In this document: positions 1 to 8,097 of the stretch, in pieces
Position numbering within the stretch: the first letter of the stretch is position 1
How the letters are laid out: every line of letters begins with the position of its first letter
Assembly: GCA_020249505.1 (NCBI GenBank)
Contig: JADCFN010000009.1
Coordinates: 36,798-100,797, forward strand
DNA: 64,000 bases
Reading direction: 5' to 3'
Origin: Roseomonas sp.
GTDB lineage: Bacteria > Pseudomonadota > Alphaproteobacteria > Acetobacterales > Acetobacteraceae
Notes under the pieces: model-generated
The model's input: the letters and a program-made list of their open reading frames with translations, nothing else
Database searches by the model: none
Told to the model about the DNA's origin: nothing
Made by a program: the position numbers and the translations under genes

Positions 1-1
1 C

Positions 2-571
2 GCCGAAGCCGCCCGTGCCGCCGGGGCGCAGGCTGTATTGGTGGCCGATGATGTGCCCTCAGGCACAGACCGTGTGCAGCGCGCCATGAAGGCTTTGGAC
101 CCCGCGGGCGAGTTTGACGTGGTGGTCAATCTGCAAGGCGATTTCCCGACCATCCGGCCGGAGACACTGCGCGCCGTACTGGCCCCGCTGGAAGACCCCA
201 GCGTGGATATCGGCACGCTGGTTTGCCCCATCGCGGATGAGGTTGAAGCACGCACCGATTCCTTCGTGAAATGTGCCTGCGCCTTCACCGGCGATGCCAT
301 GGTGGCGCCGGCATTGTATTTTTCGCGCCTGCCGATCCCCTGGGGGGATGGGCCGCGCTGGCATCATATTGGTGTCTATGCCTATCGGCGCGCTGCGCTT
401 GACCGTTTCGTGACGCTGCCGGCGAGCCCGCTAGAGCTGCGCGAAAAGCTGGAACAGCTCCGCGCCCTGGAAGCCGGCATGAAAATCAGCGCGGCGCGGG
501 TGGAACACGGCCCCTTCGGCGTGGATACGCCCGAAGATCTTGAGCGCGCCCGCGCCCTTTTGGCCCCTTGA
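2..571 (+). CDS. kdsB: 3-deoxy-manno-octulosonate cytidylyltransferase (CMP-Kdo synthetase), 5' end missing
   Basis: The protein is cut by the window edge; the frame is open from base 2, so the true start lies outside. It activates Kdo with CTP to give CMP-Kdo in the cytoplasm, the donor for lipopolysaccharide inner core. The visible part carries the family's motifs: the ADDVPSGTDRV segment and the nucleotide-binding VVNLQGDFP segment, followed by GVYAYRRAALDRF and ending GVDTPEDLERAR, as is usual for KdsB. About 60 residues of a roughly 250-residue protein are missing. It lies 11 bases upstream of pheA, so the two are probably co-transcribed. The Kdo transferase gene waaA is further along in this window. 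Confidence 0.9.
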   Translation, partial: AEAARAAGAQAVLVADDVPSGTDRVQRAMKALDPAGEFDVVVNLQGDFPTIRPETLRAVLAPLEDPSVDIGTLVCPIADEVEARTDSFVKCACAFTGDAMVAPALYFSRLPIPWGDGPRWHHIGVYAYRRAALDRFVTLPASPLELREKLEQLRALEAGMKISAARVEHGPFGVDTPEDLERARALLAP

Positions 572-582
572 AGGATTGAACC

Positions 583-1440
583 ATGTCTGCCCATCGCATT
601 GCCTTCCAGGGCGTACTCGGCGCCTATTCTGATCTTGCCTGCCGCGCTGCCTATCCGGGATCAGAGACCCTGCCCTGCCCTTCCTTTGAAGCGGCCATGG
701 CGGCGCTGCGCGATGGGCAATGCGATCTGGCCATGCTGCCGTGCGAAAACTCCCTGGCAGGCCGCGTGCCCGATATTCACCGCATGCTGCCCGATTCCGG
801 GCTTTTTGTGGTGGGCGAGCATTTCCAGCGCGTGGAACATTGCCTACTGGCGCCCAAGGGCGCGAGCCTTGCCACGCTGAAGCGCGCCCATAGCCATCCG
901 GTCGCCTTGGGCCAGGTGCTGCGCCTGCTGAGGGACATGAACCTGACCCCGGTGATTGAAGCCGATACGGCGGGTGCGGCGGCGCTGATCGCCGAACGCG
1001 GCGGCGTGGAAGATGCCGCCATTGCCAGCGAATTGGCCGCCGAAATCTACGGCTTGGAAGTGCTGAAGCGGAACGTTGAGGACGAAGCACACAACACCAC
1101 GCGCTTTTATGTGATGTCCCGCGACCGGTCCGACCCGCCCGCAGATGCGCCCAATGTGGTGACCACCTTTGTGTTTCAGGTGCGGTCCATCCCGGCGGCG
1201 CTTTATAAGGCGCTGGGCGGCTTTGCCACCAATGGGATCAATATGACCAAGCTGGAAAGCTATATGGTCGGCGGGCGCTTCGCCGCGACGCAATTCCTCT
1301 GCGATGTCGATGGGCATCCTGATCAGCCGGCGCTCCGCCGTGCTTTTGAGGAGCTGGCCTTTTTCTCCTCCTCCATGAAGATTCTGGGGGCTTATCGCGC
1401 GCATCCCTATAGGCTGGAGCAATCCACCCCGGCGGAATAA
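583..1440 (+). CDS. pheA: Prephenate dehydratase with ACT domain
   Basis: Converts prephenate to phenylpyruvate in phenylalanine synthesis. The 285-residue protein is a stand-alone dehydratase without a chorismate mutase domain, as is normal in Alphaproteobacteria. The N-terminal catalytic part begins FQGVLGAYSD and carries ENSLAGRV near residue 55 and the hallmark HNTTRF near residue 168. The C-terminal ACT domain (about residues 195-275) has AALYKALGGFATNGINMTKLES. The regulatory motifs called GALV and ESRP in enteric enzymes read AALY and ESYM here, so Phe inhibition cannot be assumed to follow the E. coli pattern. Start at the ATG 11 bases after kdsB, with AAGGA just upstream. Confidence 0.94.
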   Translation: MSAHRIAFQGVLGAYSDLACRAAYPGSETLPCPSFEAAMAALRDGQCDLAMLPCENSLAGRVPDIHRMLPDSGLFVVGEHFQRVEHCLLAPKGASLATLKRAHSHPVALGQVLRLLRDMNLTPVIEADTAGAAALIAERGGVEDAAIASELAAEIYGLEVLKRNVEDEAHNTTRFYVMSRDRSDPPADAPNVVTTFVFQVRSIPAALYKALGGFATNGINMTKLESYMVGGRFAATQFLCDVDGHPDQPALRRAFEELAFFSSSMKILGAYRAHPYRLEQSTPAE

Positions 1441-1446
1441 GAGGTT

Positions 1447-1479
1447 GGCCAGAGAGCCCTTCCCTTCAGGGCGCTGGTC
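1447..1479 (+). terminator. Imperfect hairpin after pheA
   Basis: Outer stem GGCCAG/CTGGTC (one G-T pair), a small internal loop, inner stem GCCCT/AGGGC and a 7-base loop. It begins 6 bases after the pheA stop and ends 19 bases before the tRNA. There is no strong U tract, so termination is only possible. Confidence 0.4.
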
Positions 1480-1498
1480 AGGCTAGAAGTCTTTGAGT

Positions 1499-1575
1499 GG
1501 ACCCGTAGCTCAGCTGGATAGAGCGTTGCCCTCCGAAGGCAAAGGTCGTACGTTCGAATCGTATCGGGTCCGCCA
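1499..1575 (+). tRNA. tRNA-Arg (anticodon CCG)
   Basis: A full cloverleaf can be drawn. Acceptor GGACCCG (1499-1505) pairs with CGGGTCC (1565-1571). The D stem is GCTC/GAGC, and the anticodon stem TTGCC/GGCAA encloses loop CTCCGAA. The T stem GTACG/CGTAT encloses TTCGAAT. The discriminator is G and CCA is encoded. The anticodon CCG at 1533-1535 reads CGG, giving arginine. The length is 77 bases. Confidence 0.97.
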
Positions 1576-1621
1576 GTTTTTCAATGGGTAGGCGGTGCCG
1601 CACACCGCCCCTTCCCCACCC

Positions 1622-3055
1622 TCAACAACACCCAAGCCGGTTGAGGTAATGCGCGCAAATAGCCTTTTCAAAGCCTGACCAGGCCTGCGCAAAGCCAGCG
1701 CGGGATGGCATAGCGGCGCGATAGGCCGCGCGCAATTCGCGCTGCGCCGCATCCAAATCAACACCCATCAGGCGGCCATTTTGCACCACACTGCGGCCCG
1801 CCACCATCAACTCCCGCACATGGGAACGATTGCCGCGCGCGAATAGCAATTCAATCGGATCAACCGGCATCAGCGCATCTTCATCCAGCGCGGCACGGTC
1901 AATGATCAGCAGGTCCGCCGGATTGCCTTCTGCCAAACGTCCACCTTCGCCGGCGCCAACTGCCTCACGCCCTGCTTCAAGCGCCATGCGCAAAATCGTG
2001 GAAGGTTCAAAGGCACGATCAAACCCCCAGCCCGCATGCAAGGACCAAAGCAGCCTAATTTCGCGAAGCGCGTCATCATCCTCATCAAAGGCCTGGCCAT
2101 CAATGCCCATCGCCACTTTGCAACCGCGCCTCAACATCTCGGCCACCGGCGCAATACCGGAACGGAGCGCGAGGTTGGAAGATGCATTGGTGACGATGGT
2201 GCAGCCGGCCTCAGCAATCATCTCCAACTCATCAGGTTCGGCGTAGACGCAATGCGCCAGCGTCAAGCGGGGTGACAGCAGGCCAATTTCCTTCCAGCGC
2301 TTCAGCATACCCTGGGGATAGGTGCGATCCGCCCAGGCGCGCTGGTACTGTGTTTCATAAAGATGTGTGGTGATGCGCCGGCCCGTGCGGGCGGAAGCTT
2401 CGGCAATCGCTTCCCATAGCGGTTCGCTGCACCATTGCGGGCCATTCGGCGCATATTGCACATCAAACATCGGGCTGCCGAGCGCGGCCGCCACGGCATC
2501 CACCCGCGCCAATTGATCCTTGATTGGCATCATGGGCTGGGAGAGGAAGCGCGCTTCAATCTCTGCCCGCGCTGGCGCTTCAAGGCTGGCGAGTAAATCA
2601 TCATGCGCGCCATAAACCAGCGGGTTGCAATCACGCATCCCAATGCCGAAGGCGACACGCACGCCAACATCACGCGCGGCGCGCGCCATTGCCTCGGCTT
2701 CGGTCATATAATCCGTAAGGCCCATGGGGCGCACATGATGGATCATCACAGCGCCTTGGCCACCAAGCGCGGCGCGCGCCAGCGGTGCAAGGGTTGCCAA
2801 ATAAGGATCAACCGGCGCCATCATCGCCAAGCGATGCAGCCAGGTTTCCAACGGCTTGCCGAAGCCACCCACTGAACTGGACCGCAAGGGCCGTGCGTGA
2901 TCATGCGCATTCACCAAGGCGGGCATGATGATCACATCCTCAGGCGTATCCCCGGCAGCAGCAATGCGCGCGATGCGACCATCTTCGATGGTAAGGCTGA
3001 ATTGTGTCTTCCGCCCTGTGGTATCCAAGCCTTCGGTCGCATTGATCACGCGCAT
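1622..3055 (-). CDS. Amidohydrolase (cytosine deaminase / TRZ-ATZ-like superfamily)
   Basis: A 477-residue metal-dependent hydrolase of the COG0402 type, which deaminates or dechlorinates N-heterocycles in the cytoplasm. The metal-site motifs are in order: NAHDH (H51, H53), THLYETQ near residue 230, LAHCVY near 266, and GIDGQAFDEDDD near 320 supplying the catalytic Asp. The C-terminus returns to the small beta-sandwich typical of the family. It is the last gene of the minus-strand transporter operon, 31 bases after the second binding-protein gene, so its substrate is probably imported by that transporter. The exact substrate cannot be read from the sequence; deaminated pyrimidines, guanine-like or ring-opened compounds are all possible. 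It ends about 46 bases from the tRNA, convergently. Confidence 0.82.
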   Translation of the reverse strand: MRVINATEGLDTTGRKTQFSLTIEDGRIARIAAAGDTPEDVIIMPALVNAHDHARPLRSSSVGGFGKPLETWLHRLAMMAPVDPYLATLAPLARAALGGQGAVMIHHVRPMGLTDYMTEAEAMARAARDVGVRVAFGIGMRDCNPLVYGAHDDLLASLEAPARAEIEARFLSQPMMPIKDQLARVDAVAAALGSPMFDVQYAPNGPQWCSEPLWEAIAEASARTGRRITTHLYETQYQRAWADRTYPQGMLKRWKEIGLLSPRLTLAHCVYAEPDELEMIAEAGCTIVTNASSNLALRSGIAPVAEMLRRGCKVAMGIDGQAFDEDDDALREIRLLWSLHAGWGFDRAFEPSTILRMALEAGREAVGAGEGGRLAEGNPADLLIIDRAALDEDALMPVDPIELLFARGNRSHVRELMVAGRSVVQNGRLMGVDLDAAQRELRAAYRAAMPSRAGFAQAWSGFEKAICAHYLNRLGCC

Positions 3056-3086
3056 CTTCTACCCCTCTAAGTGCGAAACTGGTGCG

Positions 3087-4133
3087 TTACGCAGCCGGGC
3101 GCGGCAAGGCGCGGTCGGTGCGTGGCGGCAGGAAGGAACGGTTGAACACTTCCGAGACCTGCGGCGCGCGCGGCAGTTGGAAGGCTTCCTGGATTTGCTC
3201 GATTCCCTTTTGCATCCGCGCATCGGAAACATCGCCGGCACCAAGGCTTTCAGTTTCCGGCGTGAAGATATGGTTTTTATAGGTAAAGATGACGCGGCGT
3301 GCCTCGATCTCAGGATTGATGGTGGGTTCCACTCGCGCCATCACACGCCCGGCCTCGGCCGGGTTTGCATTCATTTCAAGCATCGCGCGATTGATGGCGC
3401 GCACCAAGCCCGCCACCGCGCGCGGATTTTCACGGATAAGGCGTTGGGAGACCATGACGCCATTGGAATAGGCGGCAATGCCGTGATCCGCATACATGAT
3501 AAAGCGATAATCCTTGTCAGGATCCTGGCGCATGCCAAACAGATTCATGTAGGATGTGACGGTAAAAACAAAGCCGCCCTGCACCTGGTCCTGCACCAAC
3601 ATCATTTCCTGCACATTGGGGGCGATATTCACCACCTCCACCTTGCTTGCATCAATGCCGTTCAGGCGGGCGAAAAGCGGAAAAAGACGATGAGTCGCCG
3701 CACCGGCGGGGGAGGTGAAGCGCTTGCCTTCCAAATCCTTTAATGCGCGAATGGGCGCACTCGCCTTATGCACAATGGCAAGCGGCGATTTATTGTAGAT
3801 CATATAAACCATCACCGGCGCCTCATTCGGGCGTGCCGCGGCTTGCTGGATAATGGCACCCATATCGCCAAAGCCGGCATCATAAGCGCCGCCCATGATG
3901 CGCGTGACAGTGGCGGCGGAACCTTCGCCCTGATCAATCGTCACATCCAGGCCTTCGGCGGCGAAATAACCGCGATCCCGCGCATGGAAATACCAGGCAT
4001 GAATACCCTGATAGCGCCAATCCAAGGTGAAGCGGAGCCGCGTGGGTGCCCCTTGCGCAACCGCAGCCTGGAAGCGCGCAGCAGCACCAAGCGCACCGGC
4101 GGCCAGAACGGATTTCAGGAAATTACGGCGCAT
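3087..4133 (-). CDS. ABC transporter substrate-binding protein, NMT1/SsuA-like, Tat-exported
   Basis: A 348-residue periplasmic binding protein. It starts MRRNFLKSVLAAGALG, a near-perfect twin-arginine signal (RRxFLK), with likely cleavage after AVAQ. The mature start has DWRYQGIHAWYFHARDRGYF, typical of NMT1/THI5-type proteins that bind pyrimidine-like, sulfonate or other small organic ligands. It is clearly paralogous to the product at 8098-9141: WRYQG, DRGYF, DQG-GS, DAGFGD/DLGFGD and NRxFLPP recur at the same places. It lies 39 bases after the permease gene. Two binding proteins share one permease and ATPase in this operon, which suggests a broadened ligand range. Confidence 0.86.
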   Translation of the reverse strand: MRRNFLKSVLAAGALGAAARFQAAVAQGAPTRLRFTLDWRYQGIHAWYFHARDRGYFAAEGLDVTIDQGEGSAATVTRIMGGAYDAGFGDMGAIIQQAAARPNEAPVMVYMIYNKSPLAIVHKASAPIRALKDLEGKRFTSPAGAATHRLFPLFARLNGIDASKVEVVNIAPNVQEMMLVQDQVQGGFVFTVTSYMNLFGMRQDPDKDYRFIMYADHGIAAYSNGVMVSQRLIRENPRAVAGLVRAINRAMLEMNANPAEAGRVMARVEPTINPEIEARRVIFTYKNHIFTPETESLGAGDVSDARMQKGIEQIQEAFQLPRAPQVSEVFNRSFLPPRTDRALPRPAA

Positions 4134-4172
4134 ATTGCAAATCTCCAGGAAGGGGGTTGAACCAGAGGGATT

Positions 4173-4955
4173 TCAGCTTGCCGCCAGATCGGTCTTGCGA
4201 TGCGCCCAGCCGGTGACGCGGTGTTCGATCAGCGAGAAAATCGCGTAGAGCGAGACGCCAAGACCAGCGAGCACAAAAAGCCCCGCAAAAACCAAGGGCA
4301 CATTGAAGGAGGAGGAGGCGATCATCATCATATTGCCGATGCCGCGATTGGACGCGACGGTTTCCGCGACAACCGAACCAACAAAGGCCAAAGCAATCGC
4401 CACCTTCAGGGAGGCGAAGAAATAAGGCATGGCCCGCGGCAGGGACACATTCCAAAGAATATCGAGCTTTGATGCCTTGAGGGTTTTCATGACATCCTCA
4501 AGCTCTGGCTCCACGGTTGCGATGCCGGTCGCGACATTCACCACAATCGGGAAAATGCAAATGATCATGGCGGTCAGGATCGCAGGCACCGTACCTGCGC
4601 CATACCAAAGCACAAAAATCGGCACCACCGCGACCTTGGGGATGGAGGAAAATCCAACGAGCAGCGGATAGGCGGTATCATAGGCCAGGCGCGATGAACC
4701 AATCAGCACACCAATCGCGACGCCAATCGCAACGCCAAAGCCAAAGCCGACCAAGGTTGTATAGAGCGTCTGATAGGTATGTGGCCAAATCGCCGGCCAG
4801 AATTTGATCAGCGCGGCGATGATCTGTGTTGGGCGCGGCAGCAGAATATCGGAGATATTTGCAGCTAGGCAAAATACTTCCCAAAACGTAAAGACGCCGA
4901 TGATGAGCGCGGTGGAAGCGGCCTTGTCACGAGCAAGATCAAGAATGCGCTGCAT
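4173..4955 (-). CDS. ABC transporter permease (SsuC/ThiX-like)
   Basis: An inner-membrane subunit of the uptake system. It is about 260 residues when started at MQRILDLARD, the ATG at 4955, 4 bases after the ATPase stop and preceded by a purine-rich site. A longer reading to 5015 would overlap the ATPase gene and adds a non-conserved Ala-rich stretch. It has about six membrane segments and the cytoplasmic EAA-type loop around GIATVEPELEDVMKTLKASK...ILWNVSLPRAMPYF, which docks the ATPase. It belongs to the BPD_transp_1 family with SsuC/TauC-like organisation. The order ATPase, permease, binding protein is standard for this transporter class. Confidence 0.87.
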   Translation of the reverse strand: MQRILDLARDKAASTALIIGVFTFWEVFCLAANISDILLPRPTQIIAALIKFWPAIWPHTYQTLYTTLVGFGFGVAIGVAIGVLIGSSRLAYDTAYPLLVGFSSIPKVAVVPIFVLWYGAGTVPAILTAMIICIFPIVVNVATGIATVEPELEDVMKTLKASKLDILWNVSLPRAMPYFFASLKVAIALAFVGSVVAETVASNRGIGNMMMIASSSFNVPLVFAGLFVLAGLGVSLYAIFSLIEHRVTGWAHRKTDLAAS

Positions 4956-4959
4956 GGCT

Positions 4960-5826
4960 TCAGCCCTGCCCTGGCGGGTGGTTGACAATGCCGGTGCCGC
5001 CGCGTGCACCAACAATCATGGCGCGCAGGCGCTGATTGAGCGCGACAAAATCCGGCTGAAAGGTCATTTCAATGGTGCGCGGGCGCGGCATCTCCACTGG
5101 CGAGTCATCCAAAATACGCCCAGGCCGCGCGCTCATCACACAAATGCGATTGGCGAGGTAAGCGGCTTCCCGCAAATCATGCGTCACCAGCAGCACCGTC
5201 AGCTTCTTGGAAAGCCACAGATCCTGCATGATGGCCCAGAGCTCTTCGCGCGTGAATTGATCCAGCGCGCCGAAGGGTTCATCGAGCAGCAGTAATTCCG
5301 GTTCATGGATCAGCGCGCGGCAGAGATTGGCGCGCTGCATCATCCCGCCCGAAAGCTGCCAGGGATATTTGTCGCCAAAGCCGGCAAGCCCAACCTGTGC
5401 CAACAACGCTTCAACGCGGTCGCGAAATTCGCCCTTGCGCTTGGCGGAAAATTCACCACGAAAGGGCGGCACAATCTTAAGCGGCAACATCACATTGTCG
5501 CGGATATTGAGCCAAGGCAGCAGTGTTGGATTCTGATAGGCCATGCCGATCCGGATCGGGTTGGCGCCAATCTCTCGCCCGCCGATAAAGACGTAACCGG
5601 AAGACGGTTTCAGCAATTCGCTGACCATTTTCAAGATGGTGGATTTGCCGCAGCCGGAAGGCCCGACCAACGCCACGAAATCCCCCTCGGCGATCGTCAA
5701 ATCTGTGGGTTGCAGCGCCTGCACGGCCTTCTCGCCACGCCCGAAAGTGACGGACGCCTGTTCGAAGGCAATGAAAGGCCGCGCGACAGGCGCGGCGATA
5801 CTTGATGCGGCAGTCATGGCATTCAT
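4960..5826 (-). CDS. ABC transporter ATP-binding protein (SsuB/TauB-like)
   Basis: A cytoplasmic ATPase of 288 residues. The Walker A is GPSGCGKST near residue 55, with a Q-loop at MAYQNPTLLPWL, the signature LSGGMMQRA, and Walker B LLLLDEPFGALD followed by the H-loop VTHDLREAAYLA. This is the nitrate/sulfonate/taurine-type subfamily that pairs with NMT1-type binding proteins. Its ATG overlaps the stop of the preceding dihydroorotase-like gene (ATGA, 5823-5826), which implies translational coupling between the ring-opening enzyme and the transporter. A short Ala-rich N-terminus precedes the conserved fold. Confidence 0.92.
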   Translation of the reverse strand: MNAMTAASSIAAPVARPFIAFEQASVTFGRGEKAVQALQPTDLTIAEGDFVALVGPSGCGKSTILKMVSELLKPSSGYVFIGGREIGANPIRIGMAYQNPTLLPWLNIRDNVMLPLKIVPPFRGEFSAKRKGEFRDRVEALLAQVGLAGFGDKYPWQLSGGMMQRANLCRALIHEPELLLLDEPFGALDQFTREELWAIMQDLWLSKKLTVLLVTHDLREAAYLANRICVMSARPGRILDDSPVEMPRPRTIEMTFQPDFVALNQRLRAMIVGARGGTGIVNHPPGQG

Positions 5827-7280
5827 GAAGCAGTCCCGGCAGATACTTTGGCTGGGCCTTGCAAAACCGCTGCCAGAGTTTGGTCTGTGTTGAGCGGCTT
5901 TGCTTGCGGCATGCGCTGGATATCGGTGACCTGCCTGCCCCAGCCAGACGTCGCCCCAATCAACTTCCGGTCGCGCTGCACGAAACGGCCACGTACCAGG
6001 GTATGAATCGGAATACCGGTGACGCTGACACCTTCAAAAGGCGTGATTCGCGCGCGAACGGAATGCAGCGCCTCTGCGCGGATCACCTCGGTCCTTTCCA
6101 TATCCACCACAGCGATATCGGCATGGGCGCCGATTTCAATCCGCCCCTTCATTGGCCAGAGACCAAAGGATTGGGCGGGATTTTCTGCTGAAATCTTCAC
6201 GTAATGCTCAAGGCTTATGCGGCCCTTTGCCACTTCATTGAGCATCAGCGGCATTTGCGTTTCCACGCCCGGGAAGCCGCAATCAGCGCGCCAGATGATG
6301 TCCTGTTGCTTTTCTTCGGGCGTATGGGGCGCGTGATCGGTTGCGATCATATCCACAACGCCAGTCCGTAGAGCCTCCCAGATCGCTAGCGAATCCGAAT
6401 GCTCCCGCACCGGAGGATTGACGCGAATGATGGACCCAAGCCGCGCATAATCCCGCGTGTCCAACAGCAGGTAGCAAGGGCAGGTCTCACCGGTAATGTC
6501 CACGCCGCGCGCCTTGGCTTCTGCCAAGGGCCGCAGTTCAAGCGCCGAGGAGATGTGCAGCACATGCACGCGCGCCCCGGTCCAGCCAGCCAATTCCGCA
6601 GCGCGCGCCACGGCTTCCGCGGCCACAATCGCAGGCCTTGCCGCAATATGCGCCAGCGGGTCATTGCGCCCTGCTGCCATCAGCCTTTCCTGGCGCCAGG
6701 CCATGATCGAAGCGGTTTCTGCATGGAGTGAAATGCGCAAGCCCGATGGCGCGATGATTTCAAACCCTTCCAACATCGCGCCCGTTGAGGGCGAGGGCAG
6801 ATTGCCGAAGGTATTGCCCATGAAGCATTTGAAGGCATTCACGCCGCCGGCGATCAAGCCTTCAAGTTCCCCGATATTGTCTTCTGCGAGCAGCCCGTAA
6901 ATGCCGTAATCAACATGAGCCTTTGCAGCGGCCGCCTGCTTCTCGCGCAATTCCTTGACAGAACGCGTCGGCGGATCGGTATTGGGCATTTCGAAGACGG
7001 TGGTCGTGCCACCCATGGCGGCAGCGGCGGAACCGGTGCGCCAATCTTCCTTATGGGTATAGCCGGGCTCACGGAAATGCACATGCACGTCAATCGCGCC
7101 TGGCAGGATGTATTTGCCGGAAACATCCACAACCTCCCGCGCGGGTGGCATGGCTTCCGGCGCGCCAACCGCCAGGATCAGCCCATTCTTGATGGCGACA
7201 TCGGCGCGAAAGCGCGCGCGGGAATTCACCACAATGCCGCCGGCGAGAATTGTATCCGCCATAAAAATCTTGTCGTTCAT
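5823..7280 (-). CDS. Dihydroorotase / hydantoinase-like cyclic amidohydrolase
   Basis: A 485-residue member of the dihydroorotase-allantoinase-dihydropyrimidinase superfamily, which hydrolyses cyclic amide bonds. Visible motifs are DVHVHFREPG with KEDWRTGS (metal His pair, dihydroorotase-like signature), NAFKCFMG (the Lys that becomes carboxylated), SLHAET, VHVLHISS and TDHAPHTPEEK (catalytic Asp). Start chosen at 7280, where GAGGAT precedes the ATG; a start at 7310 would overlap the SDR gene. The setting inside a transporter operon, away from any pyr gene, argues for catabolism of an imported cyclic ureide or imide rather than pyrimidine synthesis. Dihydroorotase, allantoinase and hydantoinase cannot be separated by eye. 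Confidence 0.85.
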   Translation of the reverse strand: MNDKIFMADTILAGGIVVNSRARFRADVAIKNGLILAVGAPEAMPPAREVVDVSGKYILPGAIDVHVHFREPGYTHKEDWRTGSAAAAMGGTTTVFEMPNTDPPTRSVKELREKQAAAAKAHVDYGIYGLLAEDNIGELEGLIAGGVNAFKCFMGNTFGNLPSPSTGAMLEGFEIIAPSGLRISLHAETASIMAWRQERLMAAGRNDPLAHIAARPAIVAAEAVARAAELAGWTGARVHVLHISSALELRPLAEAKARGVDITGETCPCYLLLDTRDYARLGSIIRVNPPVREHSDSLAIWEALRTGVVDMIATDHAPHTPEEKQQDIIWRADCGFPGVETQMPLMLNEVAKGRISLEHYVKISAENPAQSFGLWPMKGRIEIGAHADIAVVDMERTEVIRAEALHSVRARITPFEGVSVTGIPIHTLVRGRFVQRDRKLIGATSGWGRQVTDIQRMPQAKPLNTDQTLAAVLQGPAKVSAGTAS

Positions 7281-7287
7281 GATATCC

Positions 7288-8082
7288 TCACAGCATGGCC
7301 CAGCCGCCATCTACCGGCAGGTCAACCCCGGTGATTTGGCGGGAAATATCGGAAGCCAGGAACAGGCAGGCATGCGCCACATCCTCATCCGTGGAAACGC
7401 GCCGCAGCGCATAATCGGCAGCGTGTTTTTCAACGGCTGCGGCTTCACTGATACCAAGGCGCTTAGCCATTTCCGGCACAACCTTGGTGCGAAAGCGCGG
7501 GCCATCCACCATGCCGGGGGCAACGCAATTCACATTGATGTTGTAAGGGCCGGCTTCCAGCGCGAAGCTTTTGGTGATGCCGCGCAAACCCCATTTGGAT
7601 GCGGAATAGGCCATGCGCCCGGCACGGCCACGCATACCGAAAGTACCACCCACATTCACAATCTTGCCGTCCTGCTGAGCAATCATGGTCGGCAGACAGG
7701 CGCGCATGGTGTTGAAGCAACCGCGCATATTCAAATGCACGATTTCATCGAATTCCTCTTCGGTGGTTTCCCAGCCGGTCTTGCCGATGGGGCCCGAACC
7801 TCCGGCGACATTCACCAAAATATCAATGCGCCCGCCAAAGCTTGTGCGGGTTTTCGCCATCGCAGCTTCGCAGGCGACACCCGAGGTGATGTCGCAGGCA
7901 ATCACAATCGCTTCTGCCCCAAGCGCACGGGCTTCACCCGCCACAGGTTCAATCGCCGCGACATCTCGGCCAATCAGTGCCAGCCGACAGCCTTCGCGCG
8001 CGAAGCCCAGCGTTACGGCCGCACCCATCCCCTTCGCCGGGCCGGTGATGACCGCGACGCGCCCTTTCAGATTCAATTCCAT
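7288..8082 (-). CDS. SDR family oxidoreductase
   Basis: A 264-residue classical short-chain dehydrogenase. It has the cofactor site TGPAKGMGAAV at the N-terminus, DITSG at the adenine position, NVAGG, the catalytic Tyr-Lys in YSASKWG, and the C-terminal TGVDLPVDGGW. It oxidises or reduces a hydroxyl/keto group with NAD(P). It sits between the first binding-protein gene (15 bases) and the dihydroorotase-like gene (7 bases), so it is a core member of the operon and presumably acts on the imported compound or its ring-opened product. The substrate is unknown. Confidence 0.87.
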   Translation of the reverse strand: MELNLKGRVAVITGPAKGMGAAVTLGFAREGCRLALIGRDVAAIEPVAGEARALGAEAIVIACDITSGVACEAAMAKTRTSFGGRIDILVNVAGGSGPIGKTGWETTEEEFDEIVHLNMRGCFNTMRACLPTMIAQQDGKIVNVGGTFGMRGRAGRMAYSASKWGLRGITKSFALEAGPYNINVNCVAPGMVDGPRFRTKVVPEMAKRLGISEAAAVEKHAADYALRRVSTDEDVAHACLFLASDISRQITGVDLPVDGGWAML

Positions 8083-8097
8083 GATGGTTTCCTGTGG

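Noticed and set aside
4956..5015. Longer N-terminus of the permease
   Set aside because: It would overlap the ATPase gene and adds a non-conserved Ala-rich segment; the ATG at 4955 lies 4 bases after the ATPase stop with a purine-rich site upstream.
5823..7280. Biosynthetic dihydroorotase (pyrC)
   Set aside because: Motifs are compatible, but the gene lies inside a transporter/catabolic operon with a second amidohydrolase and no other pyrimidine gene.
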